In this document: piece by piece, positions 24,240 through 31,855 of the stretch
How the letters are laid out: each line of letters begins with the position of its first letter
How positions within the stretch are numbered: the stretch's first letter is position 1
NCBI RefSeq assembly: GCF_902497875.1
Contig: NZ_CABVHY010000041.1
Coordinates: 1-49,470 of the forward strand
DNA: 49,470 nt
Reading direction: 5' to 3'
From: Pseudomonas fluorescens
GTDB lineage: Bacteria; Pseudomonadota; Gammaproteobacteria; Pseudomonadales; Pseudomonadaceae
The notes under the pieces: generated by a model
The model's database searches: none
Seen by the model: only the letters and a program-made list of their open reading frames with translations
Told to the model about the DNA's origin: nothing
Translations under genes and position numbers: made by a program

Positions 24240-25193
24240 ATGAGCGTTCGCGTCGGGATTGTCATGGACCCCATTGCCAGCATCTCCTACAAAAAGGATA
24301 GCTCGCTGGCCATGCTGCTTGCCGCCCAGGAGCGCGGCTGGACGCTGTTCTATATGGAGCAGCGCGACCTGTATCAGGCTGCCGGTGAAGCGCGGGCGCG
24401 GATGCGTCCGCTGAAAGTCTTCGCCAACCCCGAGAAATGGTTCGAACTGGAAGCGGAAACCGACAGCGCCCTGAGCGAGCTGGACGTGATCCTGATGCGT
24501 AAGGATCCGCCGTTCGACATGGAATTTGTCTATTCCACTTACCTGCTGGAACAGGCCGAAAGCGCTGGCGTGCTGGTAGTGAACAAGCCGCAGAGCCTGC
24601 GTGACTGCAATGAAAAGCTGTTTGCCACGCTGTTCCCGCAGTGCACGCCGCCGACCGTGGTCAGCCGTCGCCCGGACATCCTGCGCGAATTCGCCGACCA
24701 TCACGGCGATGTGATTCTCAAGCCGCTGGACGGCATGGGCGGTGCATCGATCTTCCGTCACACCGCCGGTCACCCGAACCTCTCGGTGATCCTCGAAACC
24801 CTGACCCTGCACGGCAAGCAACAAATCATGGCCCAAGGCTACCTGCCGGCGATCAAGGACGGCGACAAACGCATCCTGATGATCGATGGCGAGCCGGTGC
24901 CGTATTGCCTGGCGCGAATCCCGGCAGCCGGCGAAACCCGTGGCAACCTCGCCGCCGGTGGCCGTGGTGAAGCGCGTCCGCTGACCGAGAAAGATCGCTG
25001 GATCGCCGCGCAGGTCGGTCCGACCCTGCGCGAAAAAGGCCTGCTGTTTGTCGGCCTCGACGTGATTGGCGAGCATCTGACGGAAATCAACGTCACCAGC
25101 CCGACCTGTATTCGCGAGATCGACAACGCCTATGGCACCAATATCGGCGGCATGCTGATGGATGCCATCGATCTGAAGCTAAAGGCTCGTTGA
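24240..25193 (+). CDS. gshB: Glutathione synthetase
   Basis: A 317-residue ATP-grasp ligase that joins gamma-glutamylcysteine and glycine in the cytoplasm. Begins MSVRVGIVMDPIASISYKKD, the typical N-terminal domain. ATP-grasp features include VVNKPQSLRDCNEKLFA, ILKPLDGMGGASIFR (glycine-rich loop), GDKRILMIDGEPVPYCLARI, and the C-terminal GLDVIGEHLTEINVTSPTCI with metal and substrate ligands. ATG at 24240 has AGAGGA upstream. tonB follows within 80 bp. Confidence 0.97.
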   Translation: MSVRVGIVMDPIASISYKKDSSLAMLLAAQERGWTLFYMEQRDLYQAAGEARARMRPLKVFANPEKWFELEAETDSALSELDVILMRKDPPFDMEFVYSTYLLEQAESAGVLVVNKPQSLRDCNEKLFATLFPQCTPPTVVSRRPDILREFADHHGDVILKPLDGMGGASIFRHTAGHPNLSVILETLTLHGKQQIMAQGYLPAIKDGDKRILMIDGEPVPYCLARIPAAGETRGNLAAGGRGEARPLTEKDRWIAAQVGPTLREKGLLFVGLDVIGEHLTEINVTSPTCIREIDNAYGTNIGGMLMDAIDLKLKAR

Positions 25194-25270
25194 TCCAGAA
25201 CTCCCAAGGTGAAACCAACATTGCGTTATCATGCGCCGCCTGTGAAACGCGCGATGTTGGTTTTGTTGAT

Positions 25271-26170
25271 ATGACAGTCCCCGCCGATCTGCCCCCCGAA
25301 CTCTCCCATAGCGGCGTACGCCCGGCCGATCGCCTCGGATTTACCCTGTTTCTCGCGGCGTTGATTCACCTGGCGCTGATCCTCGGCGTGGGTTTTACCT
25401 TCGTCGAACCCAAACAGATCAGCCGGACCCTGGAAATCACCCTCGCTACCTTCAAAAGCGAAACCCAGCCGAAAAAGGCCGACTTCCTCGCCCAGGAAAA
25501 TCAGCAAGGCAGTGGCACCCTGGACAAAAAGGCGATTCCGAAAACCACCGAAGTTGCGCCGTTCCAGGACAACACGGTGAAAAAAGTCACGCCACCGCCC
25601 TCGGCGCCACCCGAGGTCAAGGCCGCCTCGCCCAAAGCCGCAGTCGCCACCACCGCACCGACGCCGAAGAAGACCGTCACCACGCGTGAAGAGGTCAAGA
25701 CCAAGCCCAAGCCCCCGGCCGCTACACCAACTTTCGATAGCTCGCAGCTGTCCAGCGAGATCTCCAGCCTGGAAGCCGAGCTGGCCAATGAGCAGCAGCT
25801 GTATGCCAAACGCCCGCGCATCCATCGTCTGAGTGCCGCCTCGACCATGCGCGACAAAGGCGCCTGGTATAAGGACGAATGGCGCAAGAAGGTCGAGCGC
25901 ATCGGCAACCTCAACTACCCCGACGAGGCCCGACGCAAGCAGATCTACGGCAACTTGCGACTGATGGTCTCGATCAACCGCGATGGCTCGCTGTATGAGG
26001 TGCTGGTACTGGAATCTTCCGGGCAACCGCTGCTGGATCAGGCCGCGCAGCGAATCGTCCGACTGGCGGCGCCCTTTGCACCGTTCAGCGGCGACCTGTC
26101 GGATATCGACCGCCTGGAAATCATCCGCACCTGGAAGTTTGCCCGTGGGGACAGGTTGTTTAGTAACTGA
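25271..26170 (+). CDS. tonB3: Energy transducer TonB (TonB3-like)
   Basis: A 299-residue TonB protein. Short cytoplasmic N terminus, one membrane helix at ~22-43 (GFTLFLAALIHLALILGVGF), a Lys/Pro/Ala-rich periplasmic linker with a helical stretch (SSEISSLEAELANEQQLYAK), and a C-terminal TonB domain (YPDEARRKQIYGNLRLMVSI, ending IIRTWKFARGD). TonB proteins pass proton-motive energy to outer-membrane receptors. The P. aeruginosa protein at this position, TonB3, has been linked to twitching motility and pilus assembly, which fits the adjacent pil-chp cluster. ExbB and ExbD genes are not adjacent. Start chosen at ATG 25271; the ORF could begin at a TTG overlapping the gshB stop. Confidence 0.88.
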   Translation: MTVPADLPPELSHSGVRPADRLGFTLFLAALIHLALILGVGFTFVEPKQISRTLEITLATFKSETQPKKADFLAQENQQGSGTLDKKAIPKTTEVAPFQDNTVKKVTPPPSAPPEVKAASPKAAVATTAPTPKKTVTTREEVKTKPKPPAATPTFDSSQLSSEISSLEAELANEQQLYAKRPRIHRLSAASTMRDKGAWYKDEWRKKVERIGNLNYPDEARRKQIYGNLRLMVSINRDGSLYEVLVLESSGQPLLDQAAQRIVRLAAPFAPFSGDLSDIDRLEIIRTWKFARGDRLFSN

Positions 26171-26196
26171 TCGAAGGTTTTATGGCTTGCGCCGAA

Positions 26197-26214
26197 CCTT
26201 GCTCCCTCGCCACA
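26197..26214. repeat. REP half-site, family A
   Basis: CCTTGCTCCCTCGCCACA, a single arm of the family A repeat lying between tonB and algH. Confidence 0.6.
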
Positions 26215-26298
26215 AAGGGGTCCGGAGATGAATCCGATCGCCATTTCCTGTGCATCTCCAGCTTGTCAGCTCGCCCCACCAACGCCACACTAGCGCAC

Positions 26299-26868
26299 AT
26301 GAAGAACGTCAACCCCAGCTACCTCAAGCATCAATTCCTGATCGCCATGCCACATATGGCCGACCCGAACTTTGCGCATACCTTGACCTACATCGTCGAG
26401 CACACTGCCAATGGTGCCATGGGGTTGGTGGTCAATCGTCCACAGGACCTGAACCTGGCGGACATCCTCGAACAATTGCGCCCTGATATCGAGCCGCCTC
26501 CGCTTTGCCAGCATGTGCCGATCTTTATTGGCGGCCCGGTGCAGACCGACCGCGGTTTTGTCCTGCATCCCAGCGGTTCGACCTACCAGGCCACGGTCGA
26601 GCTCGATGGCCTGGCGCTGTCGACCTCCCAGGACGTGCTATTTGCCATCGCTGATGGGGTTGGCCCGCCAAAGAGCCTGATTGCCCTCGGTTATGCCGGT
26701 TGGGAAGCCGGGCAACTGGAAGCCGAACTGGCCGAGAACGCGTGGCTGACTTGCCCGTTCGACGCTGACATTCTGTTCAACACCAGCAGCGAACTGCGTC
26801 TGGAAGCCGCCGCCAAACGTCTGGGCATCAACTTGAGCCTGCTGACCAGTCAGGCGGGACACGCCTGA
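26299..26868 (+). CDS. algH: YqgE/AlgH family protein
   Basis: A 189-residue protein of the UPF0301 family. Family landmarks are YLKHQFLIAMPHMADPNFAH at the N terminus, ANGAMGLVVNRPQDLNLADI, FIGGPVQTDRGFVLHPSG, and GYAGWEAGQLEAELAENAWL. Biochemical role is unknown; AlgH was named in P. aeruginosa for an effect on alginate production. The ATG at 26299 fits the family length; the upstream in-frame ATG at 26182 would require translation through a REP fragment. Its stop overlaps the ruvX start (TGATG), indicating coupling, and this pair is conserved in gammaproteobacteria. Confidence 0.95.
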   Translation: MKNVNPSYLKHQFLIAMPHMADPNFAHTLTYIVEHTANGAMGLVVNRPQDLNLADILEQLRPDIEPPPLCQHVPIFIGGPVQTDRGFVLHPSGSTYQATVELDGLALSTSQDVLFAIADGVGPPKSLIALGYAGWEAGQLEAELAENAWLTCPFDADILFNTSSELRLEAAAKRLGINLSLLTSQAGHA

Positions 26869-27305
26869 TGGCCTTGCGGTTACTACTGGGTTTTGACTTC
26901 GGTACCAAACAAATCGGCGTCGCCGTCGGCCAAGTGATAACCGGCCAGGCTCGCGAGCTCTGCACCCTGAAGGCGCAGAACGGCATTCCCGACTGGAATC
27001 AGGTCGAAGCGCTGATCAAGGAGTGGAAGCCCGACGCCGTGGTCGTCGGCCTGCCGCTGAACATGGACGGTACACCCAGCGACATGTGCGCACGCGCCGA
27101 GAAATTTGCCCGGCGCCTGAATGGCCGCTACAACCTGCCCTTTTATACCCACGATGAACGCCTGACTACCTTCGAGGCCAAGGGCGAACGCCTGGCCCGG
27201 GGCGGCCAGAAGGGCAGCTACCGCGACAACCCGGTCGACGCTATCGCCGCAGCCCTGCTGTTGCAAGGCTGGCTCGACGAAAATTCAGCGTTGTTCGAAT
27301 CCTGA
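26868..27305 (+). CDS. ruvX: Holliday junction resolvase-like RuvX/YqgF
   Basis: A 145-residue RNase H-fold protein. Acidic active-site residues are seen in LLGFDFGTKQIGVAVG (first Asp) and in the C-terminal DNPVDAIAAALLLQGWLDE; the middle has VVVGLPLNMDGTPSD and YTHDERLTTFEA. YqgF proteins have been implicated in 16S rRNA 5' processing and in resolving branched DNA. ATG overlaps the algH stop by one base. A 121-bp gap with two hairpins separates it from pyrR. Confidence 0.95.
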   Translation: MALRLLLGFDFGTKQIGVAVGQVITGQARELCTLKAQNGIPDWNQVEALIKEWKPDAVVVGLPLNMDGTPSDMCARAEKFARRLNGRYNLPFYTHDERLTTFEAKGERLARGGQKGSYRDNPVDAIAAALLLQGWLDENSALFES

Positions 27306-27321
27306 AAAACCGAATCCTGAA

Positions 27322-27349
27322 GGTGGGTGGCTGCCATCGGCCACACACC
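27322..27349 (+). promoter_or_regulatory. Inverted repeat in the pyrR leader
   Basis: GGTGGGTGGC, 8-base loop, GCCACACACC: 10-bp arms with one mismatch. It lies in the 121-bp gap before pyrR. It lacks a T-run, so it is not a plain terminator; it could be an RNA structure or a protein site. Confidence 0.4.
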
Positions 27350-27377
27350 TGCTGGCTACACACGAACCTGTCTACAA

Positions 27378-27409
27378 CCCGAGCCTCACTGCGCAGAACC
27401 CGGCTCGGG
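27378..27409 (+). promoter_or_regulatory. Second hairpin in the pyrR leader
   Basis: CCCGAGCC, 16-base loop, GGCTCGGG, perfect 8-bp stem ending 17 bases before the pyrR start codon, partly masking the ribosome-site region (GGAG at ~27418). Confidence 0.45.
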
Positions 27410-27426
27410 CCCATGAAGGAGCAACC

Positions 27427-27930
27427 ATGAGCCTGCCCAATCCCGTCGAACTGATCAGCCAGATGGCCGTCGATCTCAAGGCCCATCTGGCCCACCGCGG
27501 CATCAGCGAACCGCGCTACATCGGCATCCGCACCGGTGGCATCTGGGTTGCCCAAGCCTTGCTGGAAGCCCTGGGCAGCGATTCGCCACTGGGCACGCTG
27601 GACGTCTCCTTCTACCGCGACGACTTCAGCCAAAGTGGCCTGCACCCCCAAGTGCGCCCTTCAGAGCTGCCGTTCGAGATCGAAGGCCAGCACCTGGTGC
27701 TGATCGACGATGTATTGATGAGCGGGCGGACCATCCGCGCCGCACTCAACGAACTCTTCGATTACGGCCGCCCGGCCAGCGTGACCCTGGTCTGCCTGCT
27801 GGACCTGGACGCCGCCGAACTGCCGATCCGACCGAATGTGCTCGGCGCCACGTTGTCACTGGCCGCTCACGAGCGGGTAAAATTGTCCGGCCCCGAGCTC
27901 CAGCTCGAAATCCAAGACCTCGCCCTTTAA
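27427..27930 (+). CDS. pyrR: Bifunctional pyr regulator/uracil phosphoribosyltransferase PyrR
   Basis: A 167-residue type I phosphoribosyltransferase. The PRPP loop reads LVLIDDVLMSGRTIRAALNE, and GIRTGGIWVAQALL forms the pyrophosphate loop. PyrR binds pyr mRNA in Gram-positive bacteria and also makes UMP from uracil and PRPP; in pseudomonads it is encoded ahead of pyrB and its regulatory mode is less settled. ATG at 27427 has GGAG upstream. pyrB begins 12 bp after its stop. Confidence 0.95.
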   Translation: MSLPNPVELISQMAVDLKAHLAHRGISEPRYIGIRTGGIWVAQALLEALGSDSPLGTLDVSFYRDDFSQSGLHPQVRPSELPFEIEGQHLVLIDDVLMSGRTIRAALNELFDYGRPASVTLVCLLDLDAAELPIRPNVLGATLSLAAHERVKLSGPELQLEIQDLAL

Positions 27931-27942
27931 GAGTCCATTGCG

Positions 27943-28947
27943 ATGACGCCTCTCAATACCAAGCGCCCGCTGCAGCTCAATGATCAGGGCCAGTTGCGCC
28001 ACTTCCTCTCGCTCGACGGTTTGCGCCGCGAGTTGCTGACGGAAATTCTCGACACCGCCGACTCCTTCCTCGAAGTCGGCGCCCGGGCGGTGAAAAAAGT
28101 CCCGTTGTTGCGCGGCAAGACCGTGTGCAACGTGTTCTTCGAGAACTCCACCCGCACCCGGACCACCTTTGAACTGGCAGCCCAGCGGCTGTCGGCGGAT
28201 GTCATCACGCTAAACGTGTCGACCTCCTCGGCGAGCAAGGGCGAAACCCTGCTCGACACCCTGCGCAACCTTGAGGCCATGGCCGCCGACATGTTCGTCG
28301 TGCGCCACGGTGACTCCGGTGCCGCGCACTTCATCGCCGAACATGTCTGCCCGCAAGTGGCGATCATCAACGGCGGCGATGGCCGGCACGCCCACCCGAC
28401 CCAGGGCATGCTCGACATGCTGACCATCCGTCGGCACAAGGGCGGCTTTGAAAACCTCTCGGTGGCCATCGTCGGCGACATCCTGCACTCGCGGGTTGCC
28501 CGCTCGAACATGTTGGCGCTGAAAACCCTGGGTTGCCCGGACATTCGCGTAATCGCGCCGAAAACCTTGCTGCCGATCGGCGTCGAGCAATACGGCGTGA
28601 AGGTCTACACCGACATGACCGAAGGTCTGAAAGATGTGGATGTGGTGATCATGTTGCGCCTGCAGCGCGAACGCATGACGGGCGGCCTGCTGCCGAGCGA
28701 GGGCGAGTTCTATCGCCTGTTCGGCCTGACCACCGCGCGCCTGGCCGGTGCCAAGCCGGATGCCATCGTCATGCACCCGGGGCCGATCAACCGTGGGGTG
28801 GAGATTGAGTCGGCGGTGGCCGATGGTCCGCACTCGGTGATTCTCAACCAGGTGACCTACGGTATCGCGATACGTATGGCCGTGCTGTCCATGGCCATGA
28901 GCGGGCAAACTGCCCAGCGTCAATTCGAGCAGGAGAACGCCCAGTGA
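27943..28947 (+). CDS. pyrB: Aspartate carbamoyltransferase catalytic subunit
   Basis: A 334-residue enzyme condensing carbamoyl phosphate and aspartate, the committed step of pyrimidine synthesis. Motifs: FFENSTRTRTTFELA (carbamoyl-phosphate site), STSSASKGETLLDTL with the lysine of the 80s loop, GDGRHAHPTQGMLDML and MLRLQRERM (aspartate site), then HPGPINRGVE. In pseudomonads PyrB has an N-terminal extension (here ~MTPLNTKRPLQLNDQGQLRH) that mediates effector binding in a dodecamer with the inactive PyrC homologue. No pyrI gene, as expected. Stop overlaps the next start. Confidence 0.97.
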   Translation: MTPLNTKRPLQLNDQGQLRHFLSLDGLRRELLTEILDTADSFLEVGARAVKKVPLLRGKTVCNVFFENSTRTRTTFELAAQRLSADVITLNVSTSSASKGETLLDTLRNLEAMAADMFVVRHGDSGAAHFIAEHVCPQVAIINGGDGRHAHPTQGMLDMLTIRRHKGGFENLSVAIVGDILHSRVARSNMLALKTLGCPDIRVIAPKTLLPIGVEQYGVKVYTDMTEGLKDVDVVIMLRLQRERMTGGLLPSEGEFYRLFGLTTARLAGAKPDAIVMHPGPINRGVEIESAVADGPHSVILNQVTYGIAIRMAVLSMAMSGQTAQRQFEQENAQ

Positions 28948-30215
28948 AGCTCAGCATCCTCGGCGCCCGCGTCATCGATCCAGGCACGGGCCTGGATCAA
29001 GTTACCGATATCCACGTCGAAGCCTGCAAGATCGTCGCCATTGGCGCCGCTCCGGCCGGTTTCGTCGCCGTCGACACCATCGACGCCAAAGGCTTGGTGG
29101 CCGCCCCCGGCCTGGTCGACCTGAGCGTCGCCCTGCGCGAACCGGGTTACAGCCGCAAAGGCACGATTGCCAGCGAAACCCAGGCCGCAGCGGCCGGTGG
29201 CGTTACCAGCCTGTGCTGCCCGCCCCGGACCAAACCGGTGCTGGATACTTCGGCTGTGGCCGAACTGATCCTTGATCGCGCTCGCGAAGCCGGCAATTGC
29301 AAAGTTTTCCCGATCGGCGCGTTGAGCAAAGGTCTGGAAGGCGAACAACTGGCAGAGCTGATTGCCTTGCGCGATGCCGGTTGCGTCGCGTTCGGCAACG
29401 GCCTGGATAATTTCCGCAACACCCGCACCCTGTGCCGGGCACTGGAATATGCAGCGACCTTCGATCTGACGGTGATCTTCCACTCGCAGGACCATGATCT
29501 GGCAGAGGGTGGCCTGGCCCATGAAGGCCCGACCGCCAGCTTCCTCGGTTTGCCAGGAATTCCGGAAACCGCCGAAACCGTGGCCCTGGCCCGGGATCTG
29601 CTGTTGGTCGAGCAAAGCGGCGTGCGCGCGCACTTCAGCCAGCTGACCAGCGCCCGAGGGGTGGCCCTGATCGCTCAGGCCCAGGCGCGCGGGCTGCCGG
29701 TAACCGCCGATGTGGCGCTGTATCAGCTGATTCTGACGGACGAAGCACTGATCGATTTCAACAGCCTGTACCACGTGCAACCACCGCTGCGCACCCGCGC
29801 CGACCGCGATGGGCTGCGCGAGGCGGTGAAGTCTGGCGTGGTCCAGGCCATTTCCAGTCATCACCAGCCCCATGAGCGGGACGCCAAGCTGGCGCCGTTC
29901 GGTGCGACTGAACCGGGGATCAGCAGCGTCGAACTGCTATTGCCATTGGCCATGACCCTGGTGGAAGACGGTTTGCTCGACCTGCCAACGCTGCTGGCAC
30001 GCCTCGGTGCCGGTCCGGCCGCAGCACTGCGCCTGCCGGCCGGCAAGCTCGCGGTGGGTGGGCCGGCTGACCTGGTGCTGTTCGATATGGCCGCCTCGAC
30101 GGTTGCCGGTGAAGCCTGGCAGTCCAAGGGCGAAAATTGCCCGTTCCTCGGCCATAGCTTGCCGGCGACCGTGCGATACACGCTGGTGGATGGGCGGATC
30201 AGCTACCAGCGTTGA
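28944..30215 (+). CDS. pyrX: Dihydroorotase-like subunit of aspartate transcarbamoylase (PyrC')
   Basis: A 423-residue member of the dihydroorotase family that starts with GTG overlapping the pyrB TGA. The metal site expected as D-x-H-x-H is replaced by DLSVALREPGYSRKGT, so both histidines are missing and catalytic activity is not expected. Downstream histidines are partly kept (IFHSQDHDLAEGG, SSHHQPHERDAK). In P. putida and P. aeruginosa this inactive homologue is needed to assemble PyrB into active 480-kDa ATCase, and that is its likely role. Translationally coupled to pyrB. Confidence 0.93.
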   Translation: MKLSILGARVIDPGTGLDQVTDIHVEACKIVAIGAAPAGFVAVDTIDAKGLVAAPGLVDLSVALREPGYSRKGTIASETQAAAAGGVTSLCCPPRTKPVLDTSAVAELILDRAREAGNCKVFPIGALSKGLEGEQLAELIALRDAGCVAFGNGLDNFRNTRTLCRALEYAATFDLTVIFHSQDHDLAEGGLAHEGPTASFLGLPGIPETAETVALARDLLLVEQSGVRAHFSQLTSARGVALIAQAQARGLPVTADVALYQLILTDEALIDFNSLYHVQPPLRTRADRDGLREAVKSGVVQAISSHHQPHERDAKLAPFGATEPGISSVELLLPLAMTLVEDGLLDLPTLLARLGAGPAAALRLPAGKLAVGGPADLVLFDMAASTVAGEAWQSKGENCPFLGHSLPATVRYTLVDGRISYQR

Positions 30216-30234
30216 ATTAATGACCAGCTTTTCC

Positions 30235-30350
30235 AAAAGATCGCAGCCTGCGGCAGTTCCTACGGGACCGCGTACACCTTTGAAATCATGGTGATACGCA
30301 GTTCTCTGTAGGAGCTGCCGATGGCTCGGGCCGCGATCGGACGATCTTTT
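30235..30350. repeat. REPIN, family B
   Basis: Left arm AAAAGATCGCAGCCTGCGGC, right arm GTAGGAGCTGCCGATGGCTC, ending near GATCTTTT. It separates the convergent pyrX and TM2 genes. Confidence 0.87.
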
Positions 30351-30387
30351 CGCGTCCACCCGGATCATCGCCTGCAAACGCGGTTAA

Positions 30388-30807
30388 TCAACGGCGCTCG
30401 GCATTCCTGATGGAAATCTGGTCATTCAAGGTCCAGAAGTCATACAACACGCCGATCAGGAAAAATCCGCCGGTCAGCAGATAAAGAAACCCGGTAATCC
30501 ACTTGCCCTGATACATGCGATGCACGCCGAACACCCCGAGGAATGCCAGCAACAGCCAAGCGACGTTGTACTCGATCGGACCCGCGGTGAATCGCAGGTC
30601 AGCTTCGCGGTCCATCGCCGGGATCAGGAACACGTCGATCAGCCAGCCGATCCCTAACAAACCCAAGGTGAAAAACCAGATAGTTCCGGTCACCGGTTTG
30701 CCGTAATAAAAGCGGTGAGCACCGGTAAAACCGAAAATCCACAGCAGGTAGCCAATCACCTTGCTGTGCGTATCCTGCGGTGAAAAATCCTGTCGATAGC
30801 TGTTCAT
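30388..30807 (-). CDS. TM2 domain membrane protein (two TM2 units)
   Basis: A 139-residue protein with four predicted membrane helices arranged as two TM2-like hairpins. The first is GYLLWIFGFTGAHRFYYGKP ... GLLGIGWLIDVFLIP, the second FLGVFGVHRMYQGKWITGFL ... FFLIGVLYDFWTLND. TM2 proteins are found in many bacteria without an assigned role. The ATG at 30807 has GAGGGA upstream; the frame extends further but not with TM2-like sequence. Single gene, divergent from the NlpC/P60 gene. Confidence 0.87.
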   Translation of the reverse strand: MNSYRQDFSPQDTHSKVIGYLLWIFGFTGAHRFYYGKPVTGTIWFFTLGLLGIGWLIDVFLIPAMDREADLRFTAGPIEYNVAWLLLAFLGVFGVHRMYQGKWITGFLYLLTGGFFLIGVLYDFWTLNDQISIRNAERR

Positions 30808-30900
30808 GGGTTCCCTCTTTGGACACGATAGATAAATTTTTTCAGTTTTTTTGTGACTTTTTTGTGTCGAGCCGACGTGTGGTTCTCGAACCCCGGACAT

Positions 30901-30945
30901 GGCGCAAAGCCTTATAGCGTCTGACTTGTGTCAGACAATTGCGCC
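30901..30945. promoter_or_regulatory. Nested inverted repeats upstream of the NlpC/P60 gene
   Basis: Inner perfect repeat GTCTGAC-TTGT-GTCAGAC (30919-30936) inside an outer pair GGCGCAA (30901-30907) and TTGCGCC (30939-30945). It lies ~110-155 bp before the NlpC start and ~95 bp before the TM2 start, so it could act on either gene. Function unknown. Confidence 0.4.
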
Positions 30946-31057
30946 AATTTGCCACACATTTGGCGAACTTGACCCCAAGGTTGAATCGACCAGCGGCCTC
31001 GGGAGGGACCAAAAAGCTGTTATAAAGTTGCGCGCCAACTACATAGAGCCTTGCCTA

Positions 31058-31675
31058 ATGCGTTCATTTTTCAAGACATGGCTAACCATTTGCCTATTAT
31101 TGCCTCTGGCCGCCCACGCCACCAACCGTGAGCAACGTCTTCCAAACGTTAATGGTTACACCGAAAAGTCCCATACATCGTCAGCCACCAAACAAGCCAT
31201 CAAACGCTCAACCTACTTGAGCAAGGTCGAGAGAAGCACGCTGGTCCCGCCGATGCCGACCAAGCAAAGCAGTAATGTGCTGAGCCGCGCCGTCAATGTG
31301 CTGGGTACACCTTATCGTTGGGGCGGCAGCAGCCCAAGTAAAGGTTTCGACTGCAGCGGTCTGGTGAAATACGCCTTTACCGATGTCGCCGCAGTCGATC
31401 TGCCGCGTACATCGAATGCCATGGCCAGCGGTCACGGGCAGAAAGTCGACCGCAAGGACCTCAAGCCTGGCGATCTGATCTTCTTCAAACTCAAGAGCCG
31501 CAGGGTCAATCACGTTGCCATCTACCTGGGCAATGACCGATTCATCCATGCACCGCGTCGCGGCAAGTCGGTGTCCATCGATACGCTGAAGAAGCCTTTC
31601 TGGCAAAGCCACTATGTGGTCGCCAAGCGGGTGCTGCCGAAAGAGTCGACCACCTTGCGGATGGCTCAGCGTTGA
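31058..31675 (+). CDS. NlpC/P60 family cell-wall hydrolase
   Basis: A 205-residue exported protein. Signal peptide MRSFFKTWLTICLLLPLAAH, cut after AHA. A ~60-residue Ser/Thr/Lys-rich linker is followed by the NlpC/P60 domain: YRWGGSSPSKGFDCSGLVKY contains the nucleophile Cys, and VNHVAIYLGNDRFIHAPRRG the catalytic His and third residue. Such enzymes cleave peptide links in peptidoglycan stems, usually D-Glu-mDAP. The start at 31058 opens the signal peptide; an ATG at 30899 in the same frame is unlikely. A REPIN separates it from the convergent pilT. Confidence 0.92.
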   Translation: MRSFFKTWLTICLLLPLAAHATNREQRLPNVNGYTEKSHTSSATKQAIKRSTYLSKVERSTLVPPMPTKQSSNVLSRAVNVLGTPYRWGGSSPSKGFDCSGLVKYAFTDVAAVDLPRTSNAMASGHGQKVDRKDLKPGDLIFFKLKSRRVNHVAIYLGNDRFIHAPRRGKSVSIDTLKKPFWQSHYVVAKRVLPKESTTLRMAQR

Positions 31676-31708
31676 TTTGAAAGTTCCCGCCTCCTGAAGG
31701 CGAGCACT

Positions 31709-31839
31709 TGTGGCGAGGGGGCTTGCCCCCGTTGGACTGTGAAGCAGTCCTGAAACCTGCAACCTGTTTCGTCAGATGTTACGCGTCAGCCGCTTTACGA
31801 CCGCTACGCGGCCGAGCGGGGGCAAGCCCCCTCGCCACA
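31709..31839. repeat. REPIN-like inverted repeat, family A
   Basis: Left arm TGTGGCGAGGGGGCTTGCCC, right arm GGGGGCAAGCCCCCTCGCCA followed by CA. It sits between the convergent NlpC and pilT genes. Confidence 0.9.
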
Positions 31840-31855
31840 GGTCCTTCACCCGACT

